Positions 19,077-27,666 of a DNA stretch of 64,000 nucleotides are shown in pieces. The DNA is from Ochrobactrum sp. BTU1 (GTDB lineage: Bacteria > Pseudomonadota > Alphaproteobacteria > Rhizobiales > Rhizobiaceae). Within the stretch, counting starts at the first letter, position 1. Every line of letters begins with the position of its first letter. A program made the position numbers and the translations under genes. The notes below the pieces were generated by a model. That model had not been told where the DNA came from, did not search any database, and worked only from the letters and a program-made list of their open reading frames with translations. Where the stretch lies: positions 124,001 through 188,000 of the forward strand of contig CP076357.1 in the NCBI GenBank assembly GCA_018798825.1, given 5' to 3'.

Positions 19077-21230
19077 ATGGCGGAGCGCTCATTCGCCCGC
19101 GAAGTCGAGGATCTGAAGCTCGGCGACGGCGAAATTTTTAGCGGCGAAGGCATCCTCGCCATCACAAAGGCGTTGCTTCAGTCAGGCGTTTCCTATGTCG
19201 GCGGTTATCAGGGGTCGCCAATATCCCATCTGATGGACGTTCTTGCGGATGCGAAGGACGTGATGGAAGATTTGGGTGTCCATTTTGAATCTTCCGCATC
19301 GGAAGCCGCGGCGGCAGCCATGCTTTCAGCCTCTGTGATGTATTCTGTCCGCGGTGCGGTAACTTGGAAATCCACGGCCGGCACCAATGTCGCCTCGGAT
19401 GCGCTCTCCAATCTCGCATCGGGCGGAGTGACCGGCGGCGCACTGGTCATCATCGGCGAGGATTACGGCGAAGGTTCCTCTATCATGCAGGAGCGGAGCC
19501 ATGCCTATGCGATGAAATCGCAAATGTGGCTTTTAACCCCGCGCCCTAACCTGCCTTCGATTGTGGAAGCCGTTGAAAAAGGCTTTGAACTATCGGAAGC
19601 CTCCAACACACCCGTCATGTTGCAGGTTGGTATTCGCAGCTGCCATGTGCATGGTCAGTTTGTTGCGAAGGATAACAAACGTCCCAACCATACGCTGGCG
19701 CAAGCGCTGGAAAACCCCAGACGCGATGTTAACCGCATCGTGCTGCCACCCGCATCTTTCCTGCACGAGAAGGAGAAGCTCGAGAAACGCTGGCCGGCTG
19801 CGGTAGAGTTCGTCAAGGCAAATCATCTCAATGAATATTTCGGCCCTAAGGAGGGCGACGTTGGCATCATCCTGCAAGGTGGACTTTACAACAGCGCCAT
19901 GCGCGCGTTGCAGCAAATGGGTCTGGCCGATGTCTACGGTGAAAGTCGAGTTCCACTCTATGTCATGAATGTCGCCTATCCAATGATAGACGATGAAGTC
20001 ATCAATTTCGTTTCCGGCAAGAAAGCTGTGGTGATGCTGGAGGAGGGGGCGCCTGAATATATCGAACAGGCGCTGCATACGTTGCTGCGCCGTCGCGATA
20101 TTCAGACGAAACTGTCCGGCAAGGACGTGCTACCACTTGGCGGTGAATACACGACGCCTGTGCTCTTGAAAGGCCTGACGGCATTCTTCGATGCACATGC
20201 GCCGCAGTTACTCGGCAACCGTCCGCCGCTGCCCGATCCGTCGCCGGTTCTCAATGATGCACGCGTGAAGGCGCTTGCTGAGGTGGTGCCACCGCGCCCA
20301 GCCGGCTTCTGCACCGGTTGTCCGGAGCGTCCAATCTTTGCCGCAATGAAGCTTCTTGAAAAGGAACTTGGCGAGCATCACGTTTCAGCGGATATCGGCT
20401 GCCACCTTTTTTCCATTCTGCCTCCATTCAATCTTGGTGGCACGACAATGGGCTACGGTCTTGGTCCAGCTTCTGCTTCCGCGTTCAATGTGAAAGCGGG
20501 CAAGCGATCCATTTCAGTGATGGGCGATGGCGGCTTTTGGCACAATGGTCTTGCAACTTCGGTCGGCAACGCCGTCTTCAACAAGCAGGATGGTGTCATC
20601 CTCGTGGTCGATAATTATTATTCGTCGGCTACTGGGGGACAGGATGTGATGTCCTCTAGAGCGATCAATCCGCGCCGCAAGACCAATAACTCCATTGTTG
20701 ATGCGGTCAAGGGAATTGGCGCGGGCTGGGTTCGCCAGATCGACCACACATATGACGTTGCAAAGATGCGGGACACGCTGAAAGAAGCGCTGACGACGGA
20801 TGAAAAGGGTCCGAAGATTATCGTCGCGTCGTCTGAATGCATGCTTAACAAGCAGCGCCGCGTGAAACCGCAATTCGCCAAAGCAGTCAAAGACGGCAAA
20901 CGAATGGTCAAGCAGCGTTTCGGGGTTGATGAGGATGTGTGCACCGGCGATCACGCGTGCATACGCCTTTCAGGCTGCCCGTCGCTTTCTGTAAAGCACA
21001 CAGATGATCCGCTGAAGGACGATCCGGTCGCAGCGATCGACAATTCCTGCGTTGGTTGCGGTAATTGCGGTGAGGTTTCGGAAGCAGCGGTTCTGTGTCC
21101 TTCATTTTATCGGGCCGATGTCATTCACAACCCGACGGGTTGGGACAGGTTTTTGCATCGCTTGCGCTCAGCCGTCATTGGATGGCTGCAAAAGCGCCGC
21201 CGTGCGGCACGCATCGTTTTTGCGGATTGA
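19077..21230 (+). CDS. iorA: Indolepyruvate:ferredoxin oxidoreductase alpha subunit
   Basis: A 717-residue thiamine-diphosphate 2-oxoacid oxidoreductase subunit. N-terminal pyrimidine-binding part with YQGSPISHLMDVL and the ESSASEAAAAAML glutamate region. FCTGCPERPIFAAMK carries cysteines, and the TPP/Mg motif is GDGGFWHNGLATSVGNAV ... VVDNYYSS around residues 480-525. The C-terminal ferredoxin-like part has CTGDHACIRLSGCPS and NSCVGCGNCGE, binding Fe-S clusters. Known reaction: aryl pyruvate plus CoA to aryl-acetyl-CoA, CO2 and reduced ferredoxin. It is divergent from the anthraniloyl-CoA operon and directly upstream of the disrupted iorB. Confidence 0.88.
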   Translation: MAERSFAREVEDLKLGDGEIFSGEGILAITKALLQSGVSYVGGYQGSPISHLMDVLADAKDVMEDLGVHFESSASEAAAAAMLSASVMYSVRGAVTWKSTAGTNVASDALSNLASGGVTGGALVIIGEDYGEGSSIMQERSHAYAMKSQMWLLTPRPNLPSIVEAVEKGFELSEASNTPVMLQVGIRSCHVHGQFVAKDNKRPNHTLAQALENPRRDVNRIVLPPASFLHEKEKLEKRWPAAVEFVKANHLNEYFGPKEGDVGIILQGGLYNSAMRALQQMGLADVYGESRVPLYVMNVAYPMIDDEVINFVSGKKAVVMLEEGAPEYIEQALHTLLRRRDIQTKLSGKDVLPLGGEYTTPVLLKGLTAFFDAHAPQLLGNRPPLPDPSPVLNDARVKALAEVVPPRPAGFCTGCPERPIFAAMKLLEKELGEHHVSADIGCHLFSILPPFNLGGTTMGYGLGPASASAFNVKAGKRSISVMGDGGFWHNGLATSVGNAVFNKQDGVILVVDNYYSSATGGQDVMSSRAINPRRKTNNSIVDAVKGIGAGWVRQIDHTYDVAKMRDTLKEALTTDEKGPKIIVASSECMLNKQRRVKPQFAKAVKDGKRMVKQRFGVDEDVCTGDHACIRLSGCPSLSVKHTDDPLKDDPVAAIDNSCVGCGNCGEVSEAAVLCPSFYRADVIHNPTGWDRFLHRLRSAVIGWLQKRRRAARIVFAD

Positions 21231-21240
21231 GGAACTGGCC

Positions 21241-22790
21241 ATGTCACCATTGAATGCATCGCCCACCGCTCTTTTGTCCCAGGACAAGCCACTGTCAATT
21301 GCCATTCTTGCCATGGGGGGCAGGGCGGGGGTGTTCTGGCAGACTGGGTTGTGGCGTTGGCGGAAACCAATGGCTGGGTTGCGCAGACAACTTCTGTGCC
21401 CGGGGTGGCGCAGAGAACCGGTGCGACGATCTACTATCTGGAGCTGTTGCGTGCCCGCGAAGGTGCGCATCCGATCTTGTCGCTGATGCCTACGCCTGGC
21501 GACGTTGACATCGTCATCGCGGCCGAATTGATGGAAGCGGGACGATCAGTACTGCGCGGCTTAGTCACACCGGACAAGACTTTGCTCATTACGTCCACCC
21601 ATCGCTCCTTTGCGGTTGGCGAAAAGGAAAAGCCAGGTGACGGCATTGGCAATCCGGTGGTTGTTGAGGACGCGACGGCGTTTGCAGCGCGCAAGACCAT
21701 CGCATTCGATATGGAAGCGCTGGCAAACAGGAGCGGCAGCGTTGTTTCCTCTGCCTTGTTTGGTGCGCTTGCGGCTTCCGGGGCGTTGCCCTTTGCGAAA
21801 ACGGCCTTTGAGGCGACCATCAAATCTGGCGGCAAAGGCATCGAGGCTAGTCTGAGAGCTTTCGAGGCTGCCTTTCAACGCACGCTTAGTGGGGCCAACG
21901 ACAAGCTCGCAGCGAGCCCTATCAAGCGGCTGGACCCTTTGCCCGAGCAGGCGGAACATCCGGTATTGGACGCGCTTATTAAGCGCATTCGCAGTGAATT
22001 TCCAAGTGAGTGTCACGCGATGCTTTTTGCAGGTATCAAGAAGCTGACCGAATTTCAGGACCCGGCCTATGCGGATGAGTATCTCAACCGGTGTGCAGGC
22101 TTGCTTAAGGCCGATCTTACGAATGGCGGCACAGCGCAAGGCTTTGCCTTCACGCTTCAAGCGGCAAAATATGTTGCTGTTGCTATGGCTTATGACGATG
22201 TGGTCAGGGTGGCTGACATTAAGGTACGCGGCTCGCGGTTCGAGCGGGTGCGCAAGGAAATCGGCGTTAAAAAAGATCAGATCGCCTATACGACCGAATT
22301 TATGCATCCGCGCATGGAAGAAGTTTGTGGCACATTGCCGAGAGGCATCGGCGCGTGGATCGAAAATCGGCCGAAGATCTTTGCATGGCTCGACAAGCGT
22401 ATCAGCAAAGGGCGCCGGGTGAATACGGGAACGCTGTTCTGGTTCTGCGGCCTTTATTGTGTTTCGGGCTTGCGTCGTTTCCGACGTGGTAGTCTGCGCC
22501 ATCAGCGCGAGACGCTCCATTGCGAATTCTGGCTGGAACAGGCTCTCGCCGTCTTGCCCCAGAACTACGATCTCGCCGTTGAGGTCCTTGCCTGCCGCCG
22601 TCTGGTTAAAGGCTATTCCGATACGCATTCGCGTGGCCTATCAAAATTCGACCGCGTCATGTCCGCCGTGCCTGTTTTGAGCGAACGCGACGACGGCGCA
22701 GCCTGGCTTCGGCGTTTGCGGCAAGCGGCACTGCTTGATGAACAAGGCATTGCGCTTGATGGGGCATTAAAAACAATCACAACGCTCTGA
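21241..22790 (+). pseudogene. iorB: Indolepyruvate oxidoreductase beta subunit, frameshifted
   Basis: ATG 21241 opens MSPLNASPTALL ... LSIAILAMGG, which matches the start of the IOR beta subunit. The next residues should be QGGGVLADWV, but these appear only in another frame, from CAG at 21321. Restoring one base in the run of six Gs at 21315-21320 joins both parts into one protein of about 516 residues. Without it, only the frame from GTG 21351 onward (479 residues) is open, lacking the glycine-rich N-terminus. Downstream sequence is intact (SVPGVAQRTGATIYYLE; FCGLYCVSG) and looks under selection. A homopolymer sequencing error, a phase-variable tract, or a real inactivation are all possible. 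Confidence 0.85.
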
Positions 22791-22896
22791 TCAAACAGCG
22801 CAGTCCATCGCAAAGATCGCAGAACAAACATGTTCGAATGAGAAGTCGGCGTGCTCGAGGACGTGCGCCGTTGCGTCAGAAAAAAAGGGGAAGACC

Positions 22897-24204
22897 ATGT
22901 CTCAAGCGCAGGGCATCAACGCTCCGGCTGTGACCGGAAGAGAGATATCGGCAGGCAAAAGCCTGCTTGTCGTGGGCCTCTGCTGGCTTGCGATTTTTGC
23001 GGAGGGCTATGACGTTGGTGTCATCGGGGCGATACTACCTGCCTTGTCGGTTGATCCGGTCTGGCAGCTAACCCCGATAGAGCTTGGAGCCATCGGCAGC
23101 TACACGGTGGTAGGCATGCTGATCGGCGGTATTCTTGCGGGTACGCTGAGTGAGCTTTATGGGCGCAAGCCGTTGTTTATAGCCTGCATTTCCTTGTTTT
23201 CGCTTTGTATGATTGTCAGCGCGATGGCACCGTCACCCTTCATCTTCGGATTGAGCAGGTTCATATCGGGCATCGGACTTGGCGGAATTATTCCGGTCGC
23301 AGCGGCGCTAACAGTTGAATACTCTCCGATGAAGAAAAAGAGCTTCAATTACGGTCTGATGTATTCGGGCTATTCAATGGGATTGCTCGCTGCCGCTCTA
23401 TGTGGTCGCGGCCTCCTCGAAGACCATGGCTGGCGCACTATCGTTTTGATTGGCGCCATGCCTCTGCTGTTTATCCCTATCTTCCTAGCATTGTTGCCAG
23501 AAAGCGTGGAATCGCTGGTCCAGCGCGGCAAACATGATGCGGCGCGCAATACGGCAAGCCGCATGGGAGTTGGTGTTCCGCCCGTAATGGCCCGCAAACA
23601 TGGAAAGGTTCGCTGGCACACTGTATTTAGTGAAATCTTCTCTCCTAAAAAGGCCTTTGAAACCGCCTGTTTCTGGATCGCGCTTTTCATGGGGCTGCTG
23701 CTTGTCTATGGCCTCGCACAATGGCTTCCACAGATCATGCGCAAGAACGGCTATGATCTCGGCAATAGCCTACTGTTTCTTGCAGTCTTCAGCCTGAGTT
23801 CTGCCGTCGGAGGCATCGTGTTGGGGACATGGGCGGATCGCTTCGGCGTGCGCCGGACTGTTGCCTGCTCATACGCGCTCGGCGCGTTTGGAATTGTGGC
23901 GCTTGCCTTCAAAGGCTCTTTGCTGATGAACTATGTGTTTGTTGCGATTGCTGGTTTCGGTACAGTGTCGGCCTCGCTGGTTTTGACAGGTTTTCTGGCG
24001 CAGCAGCTTGATTCCTCGATCCGTTCTGCTGGAACCGGATGGGCGCTAAGTTTTTCTCGCATCGGCGCTTTGACGGGGCCGCTGTTGGGTGGTCTGATCG
24101 CAAGCCTTAACATCGGCCCGCAGTGGAATTTCTACATCTTTGCGTTCGTTGCGGCGCTTGCAGCTTTGGCAACCGCTCTAATCCCGTCCCGATCGGCGGC
24201 GTAG
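22897..24204 (+). CDS. MFS transporter, aromatic acid:H+ symporter type
   Basis: A 435-residue 12-helix major facilitator protein. The first helix contains EGYDVGVIGAILPAL, equivalent to the D-x-x-D-x-G signature of the AAHS family (PcaK/BenK-like), and loop 2-3 has GTLSELYGRKPLF, the MFS signature. It would import an aromatic acid with a proton at the inner membrane. Lying 106 bp after iorB and close to the anthraniloyl-CoA operon, anthranilate, indole-3-pyruvate or a related acid is a reasonable guess. GGGGAAGACC precedes the ATG. Confidence 0.85.
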   Translation: MSQAQGINAPAVTGREISAGKSLLVVGLCWLAIFAEGYDVGVIGAILPALSVDPVWQLTPIELGAIGSYTVVGMLIGGILAGTLSELYGRKPLFIACISLFSLCMIVSAMAPSPFIFGLSRFISGIGLGGIIPVAAALTVEYSPMKKKSFNYGLMYSGYSMGLLAAALCGRGLLEDHGWRTIVLIGAMPLLFIPIFLALLPESVESLVQRGKHDAARNTASRMGVGVPPVMARKHGKVRWHTVFSEIFSPKKAFETACFWIALFMGLLLVYGLAQWLPQIMRKNGYDLGNSLLFLAVFSLSSAVGGIVLGTWADRFGVRRTVACSYALGAFGIVALAFKGSLLMNYVFVAIAGFGTVSASLVLTGFLAQQLDSSIRSAGTGWALSFSRIGALTGPLLGGLIASLNIGPQWNFYIFAFVAALAALATALIPSRSAA

Positions 24205-24214
24205 GCCTCAAAAA

Positions 24215-24242
24215 GCCGATCCGCGCTGGAGTTCGGATCGGC
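24215..24242 (-). terminator. Rho-independent terminator of marR, convergent site
   Basis: GCCGATCCG (24215-24223), a 10-nt loop, CGGATCGGC (24234-24242). Read on the minus strand the hairpin is followed at once by TTTTT, so it best ends the marR transcript, and the stem may also stop the rightward MFS transcript. Confidence 0.78.
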
Positions 24243-24260
24243 CTATCATTCAAAGGGATA

Positions 24261-24767
24261 TTAAAGCTCGTTTTTACGGATATTGCGGAGCATTTTCTGT
24301 AAGGTGCCGACAAAAGCGCGGTGCTCATCTTCATCGATGCCATCAAAGAGTTGCAGCAGAAGATCGTACATGGTCGGCCAGGCCTGGTTGAAAATGTCTC
24401 TTCCTTCTTCGGTCAGCGAAATATCGCGGATGCGCATGTCCCCTGGACGCGCCTGACGGCGAATGTAGCCCTGTTCTTCCAGGGAATCGAGTGTGCGGCT
24501 CATCGTTGATTGTTCGGTTACTGTAAAGACCGAAAGTTCGTTGATTGTGGCTGAAGGCGTGACACTGAGGACAGCGAGTGCGCGCAGCTTAACCGTCGTG
24601 ATCTGGCTGCCTTTCAAACCTTCGGCGAGGTTCGCATTATAGCGTGCCATGAGGCGGTTCATCAGGTAGGGCGCAAAATTGTTCAAGCCGATCTCGCCCA
24701 ACAAACGCACAGGATTCGCCTCCTGATGCTCGGAAGCCAGAACCGTACCTGAGAAGCGTTCCTCCAT
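24261..24767 (-). CDS. MarR family transcriptional regulator
   Basis: A 168-residue winged-helix protein. The helix-turn-helix lies about residues 65-125 (INELSVFTVTEQSTMSRTLDSLEEQGYIRR, read in parts, then GDMRIRDISLTEEG). It is at the end of a minus-strand run after an MFS transporter and convergent with iorAB-MFS. MarR repressors of aromatic catabolism often bind AT-rich palindromes like the one at 18853-18870, so control of the anthranilate genes is a reasonable inference. There is no direct evidence for the ligand. Confidence 0.85.
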   Translation of the reverse strand: MEERFSGTVLASEHQEANPVRLLGEIGLNNFAPYLMNRLMARYNANLAEGLKGSQITTVKLRALAVLSVTPSATINELSVFTVTEQSTMSRTLDSLEEQGYIRRQARPGDMRIRDISLTEEGRDIFNQAWPTMYDLLLQLFDGIDEDEHRAFVGTLQKMLRNIRKNEL

Positions 24768-24803
24768 GAGTTCCCTCGCTTTAGATCATGGTTGCAACAG
24801 TTA

Positions 24804-24833
24804 TGCGCCCGATGCGGTTTGGCATCAGGCGCA
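24804..24833 (-). terminator. Hairpin downstream of MFS gene
   Basis: TGCGCCCGATGC (24804-24815), loop GGTTTG, GCATCAGGCGCA (24822-24833); eleven of twelve positions pair. It is 92 bp past the MFS stop and 37 bp before the marR start on the minus strand. It could attenuate or end the MFS transcript, or be a small dispersed repeat. Confidence 0.5.
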
Positions 24834-24925
24834 ACAGGGCGCTCTCGGTGTTAATATCGGTTGGCGAAAGAAGCCAGAAAAAAAGGTGGATACGAGCCTT
24901 CTATCGCATCCACAGAGCTCCTCAA

Positions 24926-26236
24926 TCAGGAGCGAGAGGCCTCACCCGAAATCCCATTGCTATTACCGGCAATCGAGACCTGGTCGTCATTCAGTCTCAA
25001 GCTTGTGCGCGTGACCACCAAAATGATGAGAAGAATGATCGCTTCCATGATGGCGAAAGTTAAGAAGGCGCTGACAAATGATCCCTCTGATACCTTGATG
25101 ACCACGCCCATGACCCAGGGCGAAATAAAGGTCGCAAGGATTGCAAAAATCTCAGCATAGCCAACCGCTGCGGTCGCAAGGTCTTCGGGATATTTCTCAC
25201 TGAGAAAGGCGAAGATCGCACCGCCGCCAAAAAGCGCGGCACCGCTCAGAAGCGCCATCATTATCAGCGCGCCGAAGCCAAGTGGTATTGCCATGCCAAT
25301 GGTGAACATGACCGCCACAAGGAAGGCAAGCACTGTTCCGAATTTGATCATCCCCGTCTTGTTCAACCTGTCTGCGGCGTAGCCTCCGATGACGAGAAAC
25401 ACGACTTGGGACAGTCCCATCAATGTGCCGATCAGTGCGGCGTCCTCCACTGGCATCTGATGCACGGCAATATATGCGGGAATGACCCAAGTTGCGGTTC
25501 CGGCAATAGCCATCGTGCAGGCAGAAATGCCCAGACTGCCGACGATGATCCATTTCGAGCGGAAAATGCTGGCAAGTGACGCCGTGGAGACCTGCTGTTT
25601 CTCGGCTTCCCAGCGGAAATTCGTAAAGCCGATATGGGCTGGATTGTTGCGGGTGAACATGAGCACCAAGGCTGCTGTTACCAGCGTTCCGATGGCAAGA
25701 ATGGCGAAGAAAGTGCGCCATCCATAGGAGATGGAAAGCGGAATGCCGATCGCAAAGTCCAGCGTGATTGCGAGACTATAGGCGGCGAGGATCAAGCCGA
25801 TCATGCTGCCGCGTCGTTTTTGCGGGAACCAGCCGATAATGAGTTTCATATTGCCAAGGAAGATTGCTGCATCGAAGAAACCGATAAACAGACGCAGCGC
25901 AATCAGCTGGGCATAGGTTTGGACATAGACTTGCGCCATCATGCCGATTGCTGTGCAGAACAGGCCAATCAGCAAGAGCGTGCGCGCCTTCATCCGGCGG
26001 CTAAATTGCGACCAGACAATCATGCCAAGCCCATAGGTCAGCGCGAAAATTCCCTGCGCCAGACCGGCCTGTGCGGAATCGAGTTGGAGGGTTTCTGAAA
26101 TGAATGGTATTACCGCTGCAAAGGCGTACCAGTCCGCGGCCAGAAACATCTCGCACAAAAGCGCCAGCCCCAGCATTCCCCATTGCCAGCGCTTTATTCT
26201 TGATTGATCTAAGTCCGTTAGGCTTTCCCATTGCAT
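24926..26236 (-). CDS. MFS transporter
   Basis: A 436-residue 12-helix major facilitator protein. The first helix reads LGLALLCEMFLAADWYAFAAVIPFI in part, the loop 2-3 motif is SQFSRRMKARTLL, and loop 8-9 has GGYAADRLNKTGMIKFG. The subfamily is not clear; it resembles anion:cation or metabolite:H+ symporters. It follows the flavin oxygenase/reductase/hydrolase genes on the same strand (83 bp after the hydrolase), so it probably imports their substrate or exports a product. Confidence 0.82.
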   Translation of the reverse strand: MQWESLTDLDQSRIKRWQWGMLGLALLCEMFLAADWYAFAAVIPFISETLQLDSAQAGLAQGIFALTYGLGMIVWSQFSRRMKARTLLLIGLFCTAIGMMAQVYVQTYAQLIALRLFIGFFDAAIFLGNMKLIIGWFPQKRRGSMIGLILAAYSLAITLDFAIGIPLSISYGWRTFFAILAIGTLVTAALVLMFTRNNPAHIGFTNFRWEAEKQQVSTASLASIFRSKWIIVGSLGISACTMAIAGTATWVIPAYIAVHQMPVEDAALIGTLMGLSQVVFLVIGGYAADRLNKTGMIKFGTVLAFLVAVMFTIGMAIPLGFGALIMMALLSGAALFGGGAIFAFLSEKYPEDLATAAVGYAEIFAILATFISPWVMGVVIKVSEGSFVSAFLTFAIMEAIILLIILVVTRTSLRLNDDQVSIAGNSNGISGEASRS

Positions 26237-26319
26237 GGTCTGGTTCCCCTTGTTTTTACCTGCAACTTCATGATGGTTCCGTGGCGGAGCGTGCGGTGCT
26301 CAATGCTCGAAGACGGACC

Positions 26320-27105
26320 TCAGACCGTCAACAGGAAATTGCGCACCAGTGTCGCCGCTGCTGGCGCTTCTTCAAACAGAAGGTGGCCGGTTGCATCGAG
26401 TTTCTCCAAACGCGCGCCCTTGATCCCACGCTGCCATTCCGCGGCATATTGCGCTGGAATAACCCGGTCCTCTGTACCCCAGAGGATCAGAGCCGGCATG
26501 TTCAGCCGGTGCATCCAATGGTTGAGCCTTTTGTTGCCGCGTCCCTCGGTTGCGTGGATGCGCGCCAATGCGCCCATTTCGCGTCCAAGCGCTTGATCAA
26601 ACCGGCTGTCGGGCTCGCTCGGAAAATAGCGGAGCGCAACATGCGGGTCATGTGTCAGATGAGCAGGTATATCGGCTGGCGCGACCTCAAACAGATTGGG
26701 GAGAGGAATTGTTGGAAGATCCAGACCAGCAGGTGCTGCGAGAAACAGCGCGGACAGCCTTTCGGGATGTCTGATCGCAAATTCGGCTGCTATCCATCCG
26801 CCAAGCGAAAACCCGCCCAGGCTGAAATAATCCAATCCCAGCGCATCGAAGAAATCCATGTAATGTAGCACATAATCGCCGATCTGAACGATATCGGCAT
26901 CATCATCACTTTCACCAAAATTTGGATGAAACGGAATGATGAGCCGGTGTCGCGAGGCAATGTTGGTCAGGCTTTCGAAGCCAGGAAATGTGCCAGTGCC
27001 GTGCAGAAAGACAACGTTTCTACCCTCACCTTTTACGAGATAGGTGACGGTTTTACCACGAATTTCGACCTTGCGTTTTTCAAAACTGCTCGAGTAATTC
27101 AACAT
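26320..27105 (-). CDS. Alpha/beta hydrolase
   Basis: A 261-residue alpha/beta-hydrolase-fold protein. VVFLHGTGTFPGFE is the oxyanion-hole region, and the nucleophile elbow is GGFSLGGW (Ser). The acid is likely Asp in ILWGTEDRVIPA and the His in LDATGHLLFEE. Size and sequence are like carbon-carbon bond hydrolases of ring-cleavage pathways, ester hydrolases, or cofactor-free dioxygenases that share the fold. Its start overlaps the FMN reductase stop by 26 bp, so it belongs to the flavin oxygenase operon and probably acts on the oxygenase product. Confidence 0.82.
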   Translation of the reverse strand: MLNYSSSFEKRKVEIRGKTVTYLVKGEGRNVVFLHGTGTFPGFESLTNIASRHRLIIPFHPNFGESDDDADIVQIGDYVLHYMDFFDALGLDYFSLGGFSLGGWIAAEFAIRHPERLSALFLAAPAGLDLPTIPLPNLFEVAPADIPAHLTHDPHVALRYFPSEPDSRFDQALGREMGALARIHATEGRGNKRLNHWMHRLNMPALILWGTEDRVIPAQYAAEWQRGIKGARLEKLDATGHLLFEEAPAAATLVRNFLLTV

Positions 27106-27658
27106 CTTTCCACCTTATGCCGCTTGTTTGGTGTGACTGGACCAATTGCTTTCTCATCTGCTCGACGGCGCTTTCGATCCGCGTTTGCAGAGCCTCAGGC
27201 AAATCCCTGTCCATTTCGAGTTCCGCCGAACAGGCATAAATGCCCGTTGCAACCGTTCCCGCTTCGAAAAACCCGAACAGTGGACGAAGATGGTGTTCGA
27301 CGACCAGAGCATGACGATGCCCGCCACCCACTGCGCATAAGACGGTCGGGCGACCACGCAGAGCCAATGGGTGGACGAGATCAAATACGTGCTTGAAGAG
27401 TCCTGGATAGCTTCCCTGATAGACCGGACAGCCGACTATCAGAGCATCACAATGCTCGATCTCAGAAATCAGACTCTCCGATTGCCGGTCCAGCGCCTGT
27501 CGGTTGACGGTGTAAAGGTTTGGTCCTGCATCAGAGAGATCTAGATGCGTAACCGATGCCCGGTCCTCCGCTTCCAGTCTTGCGGCAATCGCTTGCGTTA
27601 GCCGATGAACTTTCGTCGGGCGATCACACCCAACGAAGCTGACAATGTTTCTCATCAT
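27080..27658 (-). CDS. NAD(P)H-dependent FMN reductase
   Basis: A 192-residue flavodoxin-fold reductase (MsuE/SsuE type). The signature P-x-Y-x-G-S around residues 80-95 is PVYQGSYPGLFKHVFDLV, and GGGHRHALVVEHHLRPLFGFF follows. I chose the ATG at 27658 (MMRNIVSFVG) because the longer frame runs through the upstream oxygenase gene; that oxygenase ends 8 bp before. It supplies reduced FMN to the neighbouring flavin-dependent oxygenase, forming a two-component monooxygenase. Confidence 0.85.
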   Translation of the reverse strand: MMRNIVSFVGCDRPTKVHRLTQAIAARLEAEDRASVTHLDLSDAGPNLYTVNRQALDRQSESLISEIEHCDALIVGCPVYQGSYPGLFKHVFDLVHPLALRGRPTVLCAVGGGHRHALVVEHHLRPLFGFFEAGTVATGIYACSAELEMDRDLPEALQTRIESAVEQMRKQLVQSHQTSGIRWKDVELLEQF

Positions 27659-27666
27659 GGCGGGTC

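Noticed and set aside
21561..22628. Minus-strand 355-residue frame inside iorB
   Set aside because: It is antisense to well-conserved IOR beta sequence and is a by-product of GC-rich codon use.
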